Below, in pieces: positions 51,656 to 63,297 of a DNA stretch of 64,000 bases. The stretch is from positions 3,065,501-3,129,500 of the forward strand of contig NC_079239.1 in NCBI RefSeq assembly GCF_027921745.1, given 5' to 3'. This DNA comes from Schizosaccharomyces osmophilus (taxonomy: Eukaryota > Ascomycota > Schizosaccharomycetes > Schizosaccharomycetales > Schizosaccharomycetaceae). Below the pieces are notes generated by a model. It was not told the DNA's origin and did no database searches. It worked only from the letters and a program-made list of their open reading frames with translations. Numbering within the stretch: the stretch's first letter is position 1; each line of letters begins with the position of its first letter. A program made the position numbers and the translations under genes.

Positions 51656-52666
51656 AAAGTGCTAATAGGATACGAAGGAAATAGTATATGGATGGGCTGA
51701 AAGAGGTTTGTGAACTTTCAAAGAAATAACAAGAGAATCAGAAAAATGCAAGGATAGAGAAATGTAATAAAAAACTTAGTATGAAATTGAATGAAATTCG
51801 CAATTCAATGGATTTGAGTGTGGTATAATCCTTTTACTGGCAGAAAACACAAGGTTGCTCTGAAGTTGTAGTACGCTTTACTTACGGTTTGGTGTGCCAG
51901 AAACATCACAAAACACCAAAATATAGAAAAAGAATTAATTTAAAAGATAAAAAAGAAGAAAGTAGAAAAAGCATTGAATTTTAAAACTCTCCTTATGATT
52001 GCTACCAAATTCAAGTATCCTCTTAATATATCATTTTATGAGTTTGGATATTGTAAAATCATACTAAGATGTGGATGTGGATCAAATTTTTGCATGATTT
52101 GGCAAAAATTACAAGCAAATGCTGAATTTCATGATATCTATTATCTTATTTTATAGTTAGATTCCATAGATCTTGACTTGAATGAAGCAGCGTTTTTGGA
52201 TCGGTTTTGGTTCACCTTTCCTAATAAAACAACTGTGGGTTCTTTTTACAAAAGTCAAGCAAACCCCTAATTTATGCTAAATACACTAGTCTAATTCATT
52301 CTCGTTTTGTTTTTTTTAAGACAGGCTATATTTTTAGAACCTTTCGACTTGACGAAAGCGATTTCTGTATCTTAATACTTTGAATTTGGTTTGGATACTT
52401 TTCGCTCTTGTTCTTTACAAACCTAGTCTCAAGGCAAACTATCGTAAACATTACTTTTAAAATCGAGGTGTGGTTTGGCAAGATACATATATATTAAGGC
52501 TTTAAATTGTACTGACTTGTTCTCTTGTTCTCAGCAATTGGAATCGTATGTTGAGTACGATTTAGCTCCTTTCTCATTTTTCTTCTTTAATTTTTTGTAA
52601 TTTTCTACCTTTTTTATTTGAATTGGTTGGGCTCTTGTGTTTTTCTTGGTGAAAGTACTTTTCAAG
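51656..52666. other. Divergent intergenic, stomatin/trp4
   Basis: 1.0 kb promoter DNA. TATA-like ACATATATATTAAG is at 52483-52496, ahead of trp4. Nothing else recognised. Confidence 0.5.
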
Positions 52667-53731
52667 ATGAGTTTATCAAGCGCTGCTGTTCGCAGAGCTA
52701 TGCAAGTTATGGACAGGACAGGACAGGAGATTCCCGTGAATGAAATTGAGTCTGCGCTCCACGATATCCTACAAGAAAAGTCGAATCCTGTCCAAATTGG
52801 TGCCTTTCTTACAGCCATGCGTTTAACAAGAGTTGAACAGCGCCCCGAGGTTTTAATGTCGACAGTCAATGTTATTCGGTCGTATTCGATTCCGGTTGAA
52901 GGTATATCTTCCATACAACCGAAATTCATTGATATAGTTGGCACAGGAGGCGATGGTCATAATACCTTTAATGTCAGCACTGCTTCCGCTATTATCGCTG
53001 CTGGTGCAGGAGCACACGTTTGCAAGCATGGAAACAAGGCCTCTACTTCGTCCAGTGGATCTGCTGATCTGCTAATGTCGTTTGGTTGTGATTTACTGAA
53101 TGTCACTGCGAAAAATCTGATTGCCATCACAGATGAATCGAAATTCTCGTTTTTATTTGCTCCTCAATGTCATCCGAGACTGAAGGTGGTTGCCCCGGTC
53201 CGTAAAGAAATTGGTGTTCCTTCCATATTCAACCTAGTCGGTCCTTTGCTCAATCCCGTGCCAACTTATGCTCGTATTATCGGTGTGAGTCACCCGAGTC
53301 TTGTACCAACATTTGCTCGAGCTCTTTTGCTTCTCGGTGCTGATCGTTCTTTCGTAGTATGTGGTGAGGAAGGTTTGGATGAAATTTCTCCTGCTGGTCC
53401 TACTCATGCCTGGTTGGTTAAGGATGGTCAAATTACTCAAATGATTTTAACTCCTGAGTCATTCCATCTTCCTCGTCATCCTTTATCTAGTGTTGCTAGC
53501 GGAACCCCATCTGCTAATGCTGTGCTTCTTGAAAAGATGTTATCCAATATGCTCCCTAAAAACCATCCTGTCTTGGATTATGTCTTGATAAATACAGCTA
53601 TGCTATTACATGTTGCCGGACTAGCAGAATCTTTGCATGATGGTGTATTACTTGCTCAAGAAAGCATTGCTTCACATGCTGCTCTGCGTGAGCTTGAGAG
53701 ATTCGCATCAGCCACTCAAAACTTTGAATAA
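52667..53731 (+). CDS. trp4: Anthranilate phosphoribosyltransferase
   Basis: 354 residues, intronless, start at ATG 52667 (an earlier in-frame stretch lacks ATG). The glycine-rich PRPP-binding loop is GTGGDGHNTFNVSTASA, and KHGNKASTSSSGSADLL contributes to anthranilate binding. The mid-domain contains RKEIGVPSIFNLVGPLLNP, typical of TrpD. It transfers phosphoribose from PRPP to anthranilate in tryptophan synthesis. In yeasts it is a stand-alone enzyme, as here. Confidence 0.96.
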   Translation: MSLSSAAVRRAMQVMDRTGQEIPVNEIESALHDILQEKSNPVQIGAFLTAMRLTRVEQRPEVLMSTVNVIRSYSIPVEGISSIQPKFIDIVGTGGDGHNTFNVSTASAIIAAGAGAHVCKHGNKASTSSSGSADLLMSFGCDLLNVTAKNLIAITDESKFSFLFAPQCHPRLKVVAPVRKEIGVPSIFNLVGPLLNPVPTYARIIGVSHPSLVPTFARALLLLGADRSFVVCGEEGLDEISPAGPTHAWLVKDGQITQMILTPESFHLPRHPLSSVASGTPSANAVLLEKMLSNMLPKNHPVLDYVLINTAMLLHVAGLAESLHDGVLLAQESIASHAALRELERFASATQNFE

Positions 53732-54086
53732 ATTTCCTAATGGTATTTTTATTGTTTTAGATTTCTATAGAACTACCTTTCAACGTTCTGTTTATACATA
53801 TCCTGGGCTAGAACAGAACGTTGGCGTTTGCTTTGATTTCGGTTTAAATGTTTATACTGTTTATAATAGATGCAATGAATCACTTTCATTCGATATTTTT
53901 TAATATTCCTCTCTTCCATCCTGTCTTTTCTAATTTTCCTGCTTTTGCTTTACAGAGCTCCAACGTTTTCGAAGGACTATCTTTAAAATCAAGCAAAGCA
54001 AGTTCCACTTTCCCCGTATCCTTCGTTCCTCAATTGGAGGAGGAATTGAATAGTTTTATGGTGGATTTATATACATTCTTTACATA
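53732..54086. other. Intergenic, trp4 to carboxypeptidase gene
   Basis: Tandem orientation, no gene recognised. Confidence 0.5.
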
Positions 54087-55705
54087 ATGTTCTTTTTTCC
54101 TAAAATATGGGTTCTTTTAAGCGCGTTATTTGCTCTCTTTGGACTTGCTGTAACAGAGGGTGATGAACAGCAAAAGTCCTGGCTCGTGGATTCTCTACCG
54201 GGAATTCCTGAAGACTACAAACAAAGAATGTATTCTGGTAATTTGGGAGAAGATGAACAGCTAAACGGGGATCTCTTCTTCTGGATGTTTGAATCAGCAA
54301 ATACTACTTATACAAATAGGACTGTACGTTTCATTAGCAAATATACTCTGAGTAATTTGATATAAAAGATAATTAGATTTACTAATGTGTTGTATAGATA
54401 ATATGGTTAAATGGTGGTCCGGGATGCTCTTCAGAAGATGGTTCCTTAATGGAAGTTGGGCCTTTACGAATTGGAGAAAATGATACATTCCAATTAAATT
54501 CAGGACGATGGGATGAATTTGGTAATATTCTGTTTGTTGATCAGCCAAAAGGGACTGGATTTTCATACTCGTTAGATGATAACTACATGAGCGATAATGA
54601 TAAAATGGCCGAAGAATTCTCTGTCTTCTTTGAGAAATTTCTGACCGAATTTCCTGAACGGGCTAACGACACTTGGTACATAGCTGGTGAATCTTACGCT
54701 GGCCAGTATATTCCATACGTAGCTTCAAGGCTCATAGAAAAGGATTTGGCTCGTTTGGGTGGCCTAGCTATCGGAAATGGGTGGATTCAACCTATTTCTC
54801 ATTACAATACCTATCTGAACTATTTGGTAGAAAAAGGAAAATTAGATTTGTATTCTGAACAGGGTCAATATCTCCATCATGCATGGGCGGATTGTATGTT
54901 GGCCCTTAAGCAAATGGAATCTGGCTCAGGCGACGTTGAAAAATGTGAAAATTTTCTTTACGATATAATGTTTATGGTTTCAGATAAACCGGGAAAAACG
55001 TGCATGAATATGTATGACATTAGTCTAGAATCTAGTTATCCTCTTTGTGGCATGGACTGGCCCATGGAACTTGAGTCCTTGACTCCTTATTTAAGCAAGC
55101 CCGAGGTATTGCAAGCGTTGCATGTAAATACCACCTATGTAAAGGAGTGGAAAGAGTGCAGCAATGACGTTTCAAATGGTTATGCTCGTGAAGGAATTGA
55201 TTCATCTGCAAATCTCATTAAGGATTTGGCGTCGAAAGTTCCGGTAATGTTATTTTACGGTGAAAACGACTTTCTTTGTAACTATTTGTCAGGTGAAGAT
55301 TTGCTTAATTCTTTGGAATGGAATGGTGAAGTTGGTTTTGGAAATACTTCTTGGTTTCCTTGGTTTAACATGGGTTCCTCTGATGAGCCAGCAGGAAGTT
55401 ATATTCAGGCCCGAAACTTGACGTTTGCCCGTATTGCAAAAGCGAGCCATATGGTTTCTTATGATCATCCGATGGAGATGAAAGCGTTGGCTGCGGCTTT
55501 CTTTGACAATGATATTCAACGTTTACTTACTCCTCCAGAACATCTGCCAGATCCAGGAAATGCACAACATAGCAAATGGTTGTATTTAAGTCTTCTTCCC
55601 GTTGGATTAACGGTTTTGGGATTATCTGGAATTTATGCTTGTCGTAAACTTCAGCTGTTTGGACTGAAAGAGGCCTCTTATGAAGCCTTGCCTGAAAGCC
55701 CATAA
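54087..55705 (+). CDS. Kex1-type serine carboxypeptidase, Golgi membrane
   Basis: Two exons (54087-54323 and 54398-55705) give 514 residues. A signal peptide (IWVLLSALFALFGLAV) is followed by the S10 peptidase domain: IIWLNGGPGCSSEDG right after the splice site, catalytic Ser178 in GESYAGQYIPYVA, the Asp region LFYGENDFLCNYL and the His region ASHMVSYDHP. A C-terminal membrane span (LSLLPVGLTVLGLSGIYACR) and short cytosolic tail give the Kex1 layout. Kex1-type enzymes trim Lys/Arg from the C-terminus of peptides cut by Kex2/Krp1 in the late Golgi. The first exon-intron junction uses GTACGT. Confidence 0.92.
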
Positions 55706-56071
55706 GCTTTTTATGTCAATTCTTTTCTACCTTGGGCCTAATTTTATAATGACCCAGCACTTTCTTTGATTCAGCAATAGTACCATTGAGCTGAAGACTT
55801 ATCCTTTATGAATATGCCCTTCTTTTTCCAATGTTTTTTTGCAAAGCATTCAAGAGAAAGAGATCTTTGTTTAACTTGATTTGATTTATTTTATTCTATT
55901 TTAATGATGCTTTTTTCAATACATATTTTTTTTTTCTTTGCATTGCTTATTAGACGCAGCAAATTCCGTAATGGAGCAGAGTTCGTAAATCATTTTACCA
56001 TACTCGAAGGGTGATCCGTATTTATGGTCTTGACAACGTTCAAGTGAATCGAGTTGTCATTTACCAAACCG
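55706..56071. other. Intergenic, carboxypeptidase gene to rrp42
   Basis: T-rich spacer, no gene seen. Confidence 0.5.
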
Positions 56072-57100
56072 ATGCAATTGTCCTTGCCAGAACTATCCTA
56101 CACGCGTCAGTCGTTGACTGCGTTTGAACCGCCAATTCGGAATGATGGCCGCTCCATTGACCAGCTACGGGCTTTGTCTGGGCAAGTCAACATTCTGCCT
56201 GGAGCTCATGGATCAGCTCGAATAAAATGGGGATCTACAGTCGAGGTTTTAGTCGGAATTAAGGCAGACGTTGCAGATGCAACGATTCATGGAGGGGCTT
56301 TCGAGGCTTCTGTTGATGTGTAAGTGTTGAAATAATAATAAGGAAGGAAGAATCAAAAAAAGGCTTTTTTGCTTTGCTGTTGGAAAATTGAACAATAAAA
56401 CTATGATCTTATTTGTATATAGAACTAGAAACTAACTTGAAATGCTAGTTCTCCTTCAGTTACAATTCAAAATCGAGAAACAGACCACCTTCCATCATCT
56501 CTTACAAGCGCCTTACAGGACGTTTTGGACGCACTTCCTGTGGACTATTTAAAATTTACACCTTCAAAAGCATGGAGGATCCATGTAGACGTAATTGTGA
56601 TGCTCTGTGCTGTTCCTAATGAAAACATTCTTTCTGCGTTGAGTTTGGCTACTTCGCTGGCTCTACAAACAACTAAAATACCTAAAATATCCACTCCAAA
56701 TGTTACTGAAATGGTGTTGGGGAGCAGTAAGTTTGAGCCTTCTGAAGAATACGATGTCGACTCCGAATGGGACAATGCCGTTCCTTTGCAAGGTCTAGAG
56801 AACTTGTCTGTTATTATTACTGCAAGTAGTGTCGACCACATTTTACTCATAGACCCAACAGTGGATGAAGCCAATGTTGCTCAGGCCACCTATGCGGTGG
56901 GTGTTTTACCCGATGGCACTACGTCTTATACTCGAACCATTAGCATGGGAGGTGGTTATGCCTCCACTGGAAGAGCCATAACTGCTGAGCGCTATATTTC
57001 ACTAGTTCAAGCAGCATCCGTAGCGGGTACAAAATTGCAAGAGGCTAGTAAATCTCTTTTAGCATACGAAGGATCCGGTTTCTTTGATATTCTTCCGTAA
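56072..57100 (+). CDS. rrp42: Exosome core subunit Rrp42
   Basis: Two exons (56072-56319 and 56449-57100) give 299 residues. RNase PH-fold features are IRNDGRSIDQLRALSGQVN, then HGSARIKWGSTVEVLVGIKA and the second half HVDVIVMLCAVPNENILSAL with ITASSVDHILLIDPTVDEAN. The late GGGYASTGRAI is the remnant active-site region. It is a member of the nine-subunit exosome ring. Like other eukaryotic ring subunits it is expected to be catalytically inert. The splice falls inside a Val codon (GT/T). Start taken at MQLSLPEL because the upstream frame lacks ATG. Confidence 0.92.
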
Positions 57101-57538
57101 CTCTTTAGATGATGCCAAAAAAAAAAAAAAAAAAAATTTTTGGTCGGGTACAGTTTGACGTGATTAGAGTCAATCATTCTTGGAACATGCTTTGTACATA
57201 TATATATATAGTTTATGATTACTTTTAACATAGAGTCAGATACTGGATTTAATTATTTCACTAAAAGTAATTGCAAAGAGTTTGGCAACTTTTACTTGAA
57301 ACATTCTATGTTACTCTAACTGTTCTAATTGCATGCAAAAATTGAGGCCGGGTCGTATTTTTTCGTAAGTCCACCGCATTGTCATAAATTCATGTCATCG
57401 TTTCAAAAAATAATGAGAAGGGTTTAAAGTGAAAAAGATTGAGCAAATGCATATATAAAGCATGGGAAAGTTATGTTTAAACACGAATCGAAACAGGTGA
57501 ATCAACCCTGGGAACAACGCATAACAAGCGCTTATAAC
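57101..57538. other. Convergent 3' intergenic, rrp42/bag101
   Basis: A19 tract at about 57118-57136 then T7, and a TATATATATA microrepeat near 57199-57210. No gene. Confidence 0.55.
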
Positions 57539-58120
57539 TTAAATGGAATGTTTCTTGCTTATCTCATCCACATCATCGAGCATTTTTTGGATCTTCGCTA
57601 CAAGACCTTTTCGTTTCGTGCGGAGTTTTTCACTTCCCATAACATCGACGCCATCCAATTTCAATAGTTGTTGCAACAAAAGCTCATAAGCCATCAGCTT
57701 TTGCTTATCCTTCTTCTGTTTATCGTCGAAACTCTCATGAAGATAAGTGTTGTAAATAGGTGTAAGGTCTTTGCTGATGTATTCGTCAATGGCCTGAATT
57801 TCGCCCAATATACGTGAGTACGCGGGATTCTGCTCTTCACTTTGAGCACCCTTTTCTCCTGTCTCTCTTTCAGGGAGATGCTGCTTCTGTGGTTTTATAC
57901 ACAAGATCTTACTATGGTTCTTCAAACCAAATTTTGACAGTGGTGTATTGTTGTCCTTCAATCGTTTTCCTGCGTAAAAAAGCTTGATTTTCTTTTCATG
58001 GATGTCTGCTTTTCGTACCAAATCTTCAATAAAACTTCCAAGAGTTTCGTTCAAGTCAACTGGCATGCGAATTCTTTGATTTCCATAGTGAACGGTGACG
58101 GATTGCTGCTTGTCAGACAT
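57539..58120 (-). CDS. bag101: BAG-domain Hsp70 co-chaperone with UBL domain
   Basis: Single exon of 193 residues. An N-terminal ubiquitin-like domain (about 7-78: VTVHYGNQRIRMPVDLNETL, then IKLFYAGKRLKDNNTPLSKF) is followed by a charged linker and a C-terminal BAG helical bundle (about 105-188: LGEIQAIDEYISKDLTPIYN, LMAYELLLQQLLKLDGVDV). BAG proteins act as nucleotide exchange factors for Hsp70, and the UBL can dock on the proteasome. In S. pombe bag101 sits at this place between rrp42 and top3. Confidence 0.93.
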   Translation of the reverse strand: MSDKQQSVTVHYGNQRIRMPVDLNETLGSFIEDLVRKADIHEKKIKLFYAGKRLKDNNTPLSKFGLKNHSKILCIKPQKQHLPERETGEKGAQSEEQNPAYSRILGEIQAIDEYISKDLTPIYNTYLHESFDDKQKKDKQKLMAYELLLQQLLKLDGVDVMGSEKLRTKRKGLVAKIQKMLDDVDEISKKHSI

Positions 58121-58255
58121 CTTCTTTCAGGTGTAGTACGTTCGTTCGTAAGAAATAAGCAGATACGCAGTATTTACCACCAAAAAACAACAAAATGAAG
58201 TGTATTGGAAAAGGTTTCAGATGTCTACGAGTGTCATATCTTTAAGATGGACACA

Positions 58256-60438
58256 TTAGCCTTCGTTAAGTTCAATAAGGTATAATCGGCAACTCTGTAA
58301 TTTTTTTGGTTAGTATATGGATGAAATGAATTCAGTAGTAAATAAAGAAAGGTTTCTTTGAAATTACTTACGTTTTTCAAACAATCGAACCTTTGCTTGG
58401 TCAAATGGAAAACGTCCCGGAACTGAGAAAGTGTCATTTGTACCAGTGCATCTCGATCCAAGTGTCCGGTTTCAATATTCTTTAGTTGGACTTCCATCTC
58501 TTTTCTTAAAAATGGTTTGGTCAAACTCCATTCAAGCCCAATTTCATCATAACCTTTTGCTAAAGCAATCCCGAGGGAGCTGGGGACAAACTCTGTGGCT
58601 GCACCACGCTTTTTCCGCTTGACTACATATTCTCGTTCTTGAACTTTTTCGATATGATCAGCCATAGTTGCGTCTGTACCGATTCCGTTTACATCCATTA
58701 GTGCAATGAGCTCTGGTTCGGTTAAATACGAAGGTGATGTTGTAACGCTATCAATAATGTTGAGCATGTTAGGCATTATTTCCTCTCCGACCTGGTAAGC
58801 AGGAAGCTGTCCAGTTCCAGTCCATTTGTCATAAGGATAAACATCTAGGTAATTCCGCTCTAAAATAATTAAGCCTTTTTGAGAAAAGAGTTCATCACCC
58901 ATCTGAAGCTCGATAATCGTCTCTGCTCCAATAGCATTTTCAGAGCAGCATGCTAAAAACCTTCTGGTGATGAGTTCGTAAACTCTCCAATGGTCTTGGC
59001 TCTGTAAGGCAGAACGATGAACAAAACTGATCGGATGAATGGGAGGATGTGCTCGATCATTATGTTTTCCCTTTCTAGGAATCCGAAAATTTCCATCTAA
59101 AAGTCTGTTTTTGTTTAGCTAAATCCTTTTTCGGTGGATTTACAAAGAACGTACCCTTGAGCAAAAGTCCCCCAGTCTTCGCTAGGCGTTAGTTTGCCGA
59201 TAATTCCATGTAAGTCCATGCCGGAGTCAAATTGATCAGTTTCCGTACGTGGATACGAGACAAATCCATTTGTATAAAGGCTCTCGGCCAACTGTTTACA
59301 ATGTTAATATATGTATGGTTTTGAATATCAGAAAACATTACCTCAAGAGTTTTTTTAGAAGAAATACGAAGAAATTTAGGTCCCATTTTTGTGAGTTCGA
59401 CGGTTGATAGGGGGAGCGGTTTATATCGTCGAGTGGGCTTTTGATTCACTTTGACAACTTTAGCAACTTTTGCGTCCAAGCAATGTTCTAAAAACAAAAT
59501 AGCGGCCAATCTATCATAAACACGATTTCTCTTCCATGTAAAGTTTACGGTTTGCCGTTCTCGTTTGTCAACTAACTTCAAGGACCAAAAGTTTTCAGGA
59601 ACAAAATCTTCCACTCTTTGCCATCTATCGACAACGAACCCTAATGTAGGAAATTGACATGGTCCATAGCTAATAACTTTGCTCTGAAGAATTTCAAAAG
59701 CACGCTGCAATTGTAATGTTTGTAAACGCGTAAAAATAGCACCTAGACGAAAATCAAGCTCAATCCTTGCTGAAACTGCATCCGCTGCATCTTTGGATAG
59801 CTCTCTTGGTCGCTTTGAGGCCTGAATGATGTGTCTAAGTATAGTGTTAATCAATCAAAGTAGAGGAAAGGATCATCAATACCATACTTTCTTTCCAAAT
59901 TGTTAAAGTCTGCTCGAATGACACGAATTTGCGGATTACTGATTCTTGCAACGTTTGTAATTTCCATTCCTATATGTTCTCCTTCTCGATCACAGTCAGT
60001 CCAAATATACAAATACGTTGCGTTCCTCGCTTCTTTTTTTATGTTATCAGCAAGAACATTAGCATTCTATTCACAGTTAGTGTCTTCCAAAGAAAGCAGA
60101 GGTAAATGGGCTTACTTTGGAAACTGAGGTTATAATTCGCGCATCGAAGAGAATGTCCTGAGGTACAGAACTCCAACTGTTATACTCGGAAGGAAAGGAA
60201 GCTTCTGTCAGATGTCCTGAAACGGAAGTCATTGTAACTTGCGCCGTACCAATATACCCTCCAAAGTCAAACGTAAAATCATAGTTTTTTATGTACTTGC
60301 TTTTCGTGTCTCTCTGCCATAAGGCTGTCAGTAATTACTCAAACTTGACTTACAAACCCGTTTCACTTGTCCTCCACCCAAAATGTTTGCTACGCTTTTA
60401 GCTATTGAGTTTTTTTCAGCGACACATAGAACGCGCAT
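58256..60438 (-). CDS. top3: DNA topoisomerase III
   Basis: Seven exons (60438-60358, 60313-60116, 60066-59888, 59834-59342, 59291-59155, 59104-58372, 58294-58256) give 619 residues. The Toprim domain starts RVLCVAEKNSIAKSVANILG and continues across splices to LYIWTDCDREGEHIG with the acidic D-x-D-x-E metal motif. The active-site tyrosine lies in GFVSYPRTETDQF, at the head of exon 5. HPPIHP and GIGTDATMADHIEKVQ are further type IA landmarks. With RecQ helicase (Rqh1) and Rmi1 it dissolves double Holliday junctions. The 39-base last exon (SCRLYLIELNEG) is required for a natural end. The first intron (44 bases, GTTTGT donor) is the least certain junction. Confidence 0.92.
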
Positions 60439-61359
60439 TTCCCGTTACAAAAACATGGATTTCAGCAGAAAAAGCACTTTATGTTTTTAGGCTGATTTAT
60501 TTCCCCAGTACTATTTAAAATATTATGGATTTTTGGCTAAGTTTACGAAAGAGTCATTTGTTTATGGTGGTGGATGCAAACGACAAATCGCGAAAGCTAT
60601 CGAGTAAATCCTTGAAAATTCCGATAAAAGGTAAAGATGTAAATGAATTTTAATGCTTTTCTTCTTTTATTTTCATCATAAAAAGAAAACATATAAACAT
60701 AATTTGATGGTACTTTGTTTATATCCTTGAAATCCATGACTGAAACAAAGAGAGCGAGCCAGCCAAATGAAATACTGCTACGCTTCTATTTTTTTTTTTT
60801 TTTTTTTTAATTTAAAAGTTTCTCATTCTTTCTGAACAATGGATGCGAAATTTTTCCCAAGTCTTTTTTTTTTTATTTACTGTTTAGTAAACAAAAGACT
60901 CTACCAACATTTCAAGAATCAGAACAAGCAAATGGATTGACTTTAAATTCTTTATTCTTCGTTTCGTGCTTACATGGTTTTTTTCTTCAGCTTGTCTTCT
61001 TGAATTGTCTTTGCATTAATTAACCTTTTATTTACTAAACACAGCAAGCAAACAAGCTTTGAATTTTTTTATATCAAAAACACGTAACAATGCGACCTTG
61101 CTCTTACTTCCACAGTAAAGTATGACAAAAATCCTGTAAAACAAAAGGGCATCCATAAGCTTGATTTTCGTACTACAATTTTACTTTTTGTAATGAATAA
61201 AAAGCTTTAGAGACTTACTTTTGAAGCTTTATCGTATTTTTGAGCCTTTTCTCTTGAAGGTTCTGTTCTTCAAAAGACAATTTATTTCGTTGCGGTCAAC
61301 CTTACGTGTTTTATTTTGTAATCAAAAAAGAAAGAAAGAATAAATATACAGTCTTTACC
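60439..61359. other. Divergent intergenic, top3/ptf2 position
   Basis: 0.9 kb with T21-type (60788-60810) and T11-type (60864-60875) runs. A 42-codon ATG frame at 60525-60653 (beginning MDFWLSLRKSHLFMVVDAND) is the only small frame of note. It also carries a GGTAAAG that could be a donor. Unrecognised. Confidence 0.4.
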
Positions 61360-61889
61360 ATGGATACCTCAGAATCAATACCAGACACTAGCGACATTGA
61401 CGCAGACATAGCCAGTGAATTTGTTGAATGTAAGTCTTCTTTTGGAAAACAGGCCTTAAGAACGTAATTTACTCACCGACAATTTAGTTACGGATGATAT
61501 CCCAATAGAAATATATCGTAGCCTGCGGTATATCAGGAAATACGAAAATGAATATCAGAGTATGTCTATTTACAGGAATCAACTCTAATGGTCTAATACT
61601 TACCTATCTTAGAGGAGAACTTGAATCTAAACCACCTTGCCACAGAAGTTGGTCAATGCTCCCCGTCTGATGTACCTGCAACGAAAAAGAGATTCGCAAA
61701 GTCACTGTTTCACTCTGATGAGTATATGCAACAAACCAATGCCGAAGCCCAGAAACTTTATGCAAACGTAAGCATCTATTAAAATGAGCATGCATAGTAA
61801 CTTTATAATTCTAGGTTCATGCTGCTTATGAACGACTAAACGATAAAATTCGATATTTGGAAAACGAACGCCCTGCATCCTCATCCTGA
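61360..61889 (+). CDS. ptf2: ING-N-like small chromatin protein (ptf2 position)
   Basis: Four exons (61360-61429, 61488-61559, 61613-61767, 61815-61889) give 123 residues. All junctions keep frame, and introns are 47-58 bases. The middle segment FTDDIPIEIYRSLRYIRKYE resembles the N-terminal helical hairpin of ING-family proteins, and the rest is a helical, charged stretch ending YERLNDKIRYLENE. There is no PHD finger. The gene between top3 and rps3 in S. pombe is ptf2, a subunit of the Mst2 histone acetyltransferase complex, from memory. Identity is by position and size. The family call is by pattern. Confidence 0.62.
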
Positions 61890-62195
61890 CCGAAGCGAGT
61901 AGATACCAATTCTTTCCTAGCCATCTCTTTATACTTTGTTACAATACTTTTTTAAAAATGATAACTCATTCCTTCAAAAGATCAATAAAAACAAAACCAT
62001 ACTATTCATTCGTTATAGACGTCCACTTTCTCGAATTACAAACCAAATTATTCATTTCAAAAGAGCATTGATATAAAATACCACTACTTTCCTTTGGCTA
62101 CTTATTATTCAATACAATGTAACTTATTCCTTATCCATAATATCAAACCAAATTTCATTTTTATATAAGATTAACTGCCACTAACCCATGAACAT
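61890..62195. other. Convergent 3' intergenic, ptf2/rps3
   Basis: About 0.3 kb, AT-rich, no gene. Confidence 0.6.
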
Positions 62196-63206
62196 TTAGT
62201 AAGCAACAGCAGCTTCTTGGTCAGCAACAACTTCTTGACCAGCAGCAGCGGCAGCTTCAGCGGGTTGGTTGATGACAGTGTAAGGCTTGGTGATGGGCTC
62301 CTCTTCCTTGGGATCCAAAACGACGACTGCGTCAGGAAGAGTCTTCTTAGCACGAGTCTTGGGTTCAGGCAACATAATCTTAACCTTGACACCCAAAACA
62401 CCTTGACGAAGAAGAACGTGACGAGTAGCGAAGTCAATGAAGTCAACGGCAGGTTGACCGGAGTGAATCATGAAACCATCAGCGAACTTCATAGACTTGG
62501 CACGAGCAGCACGAAGCTTACCAGAGATGACAACTTCGCAACCCTTAGCACCAGCTTCCATAACGTAACGGAGAACACCATAGGCAGCACGGCGGACAGC
62601 CAAACCAGCCAAAAGCTTGTAGCGAAGGGATTCGCATTGAGCGACGGCACAGAGACCACGGTTTTGAACCTTCTCGGCATACAATTCAACAGTGTTCTCA
62701 GCGAACTTGAAACGCTTTTGGACCAAAGCGGTAAGTTCACGGATTCTGCGTCCCTTTTCTCCAAGAACATCCTGGGTGTGAGTGGCGCGGACGATGATCT
62801 CCGAACGGGCAGGAGTGACACGGACTTCACAGCCGGAGTAGCCCTCCTCGGAAAGTTCACGAGTGAAAAACTCGTTCAACTCGGCGTAGAAAACACCGTC
62901 AGCGACGAACTAACGATGGTTAGTAAACAGTCATTGCGGAAAACTAATCCAAGTCATAAAAAAGCATAAACAAGAAAGTATATAACATGTGTAAAAGCTT
63001 GATTGCCTCGTACTTTTTTTATTGGAACATTCAGATTTTTATCCGTTCGGATCACTTCATTAAAATGTTGTGTGGACATTCCAATCGGAGAAGAGGTGCC
63101 AGATAGGAAATCATCATTATCGCTCTCTTTGTTTACCTTTTTATAAACTTGTTTATTAATTACTTACTTTTCTCTTCTTGGAGATAGTGAATGCGGCGGC
63201 AGACAT
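62196..63206 (-). CDS. rps3: 40S ribosomal protein uS3
   Basis: Two exons (63206-63168, encoding [13 protein letters not shown], and 62909-62196) give 250 residues. The 258-base intron, long for fission yeast, ends at a TACTAAC branch and TAG. The protein has the KH domain ([20 protein letters not shown]) at the mRNA entry channel and the C-terminal domain ([40 protein letters not shown]). Codon bias is extreme. The promoter holds HomolE and HomolD boxes. In S. pombe rps3 also lies beyond top3 and ptf2. Confidence 0.96.
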
Positions 63207-63261
63207 GGTATGGGTTTGTGTCAAAATCACAGTACAATGTTTCTAGTTGTATATCCTTTAG

Positions 63262-63297
63262 CAGTCACGCATTTGGAGTAGGGTAGGGTATGACTGT
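63262..63297 (-). promoter_or_regulatory. HomolD and HomolE boxes of rps3
   Basis: CAGTCACG at 63262-63269 matches the HomolD core CAGTCACA in 7 of 8 bases. TAGGGTAGGGT at 63279-63289 is the exact reverse complement of HomolE (ACCCTACCCTA). A further ATGACTGT at 63291-63298 resembles an inverted HomolD. These paired boxes replace TATA in fission-yeast ribosomal protein promoters. They lie 56-91 bases upstream of the rps3 ATG. Confidence 0.85.

Noticed and set aside
62217-62969. 250-codon plus-strand frame over rps3
   Set aside because: Long only because rps3 codon bias removes stops in the complementary frame; crosses the real splice acceptor.
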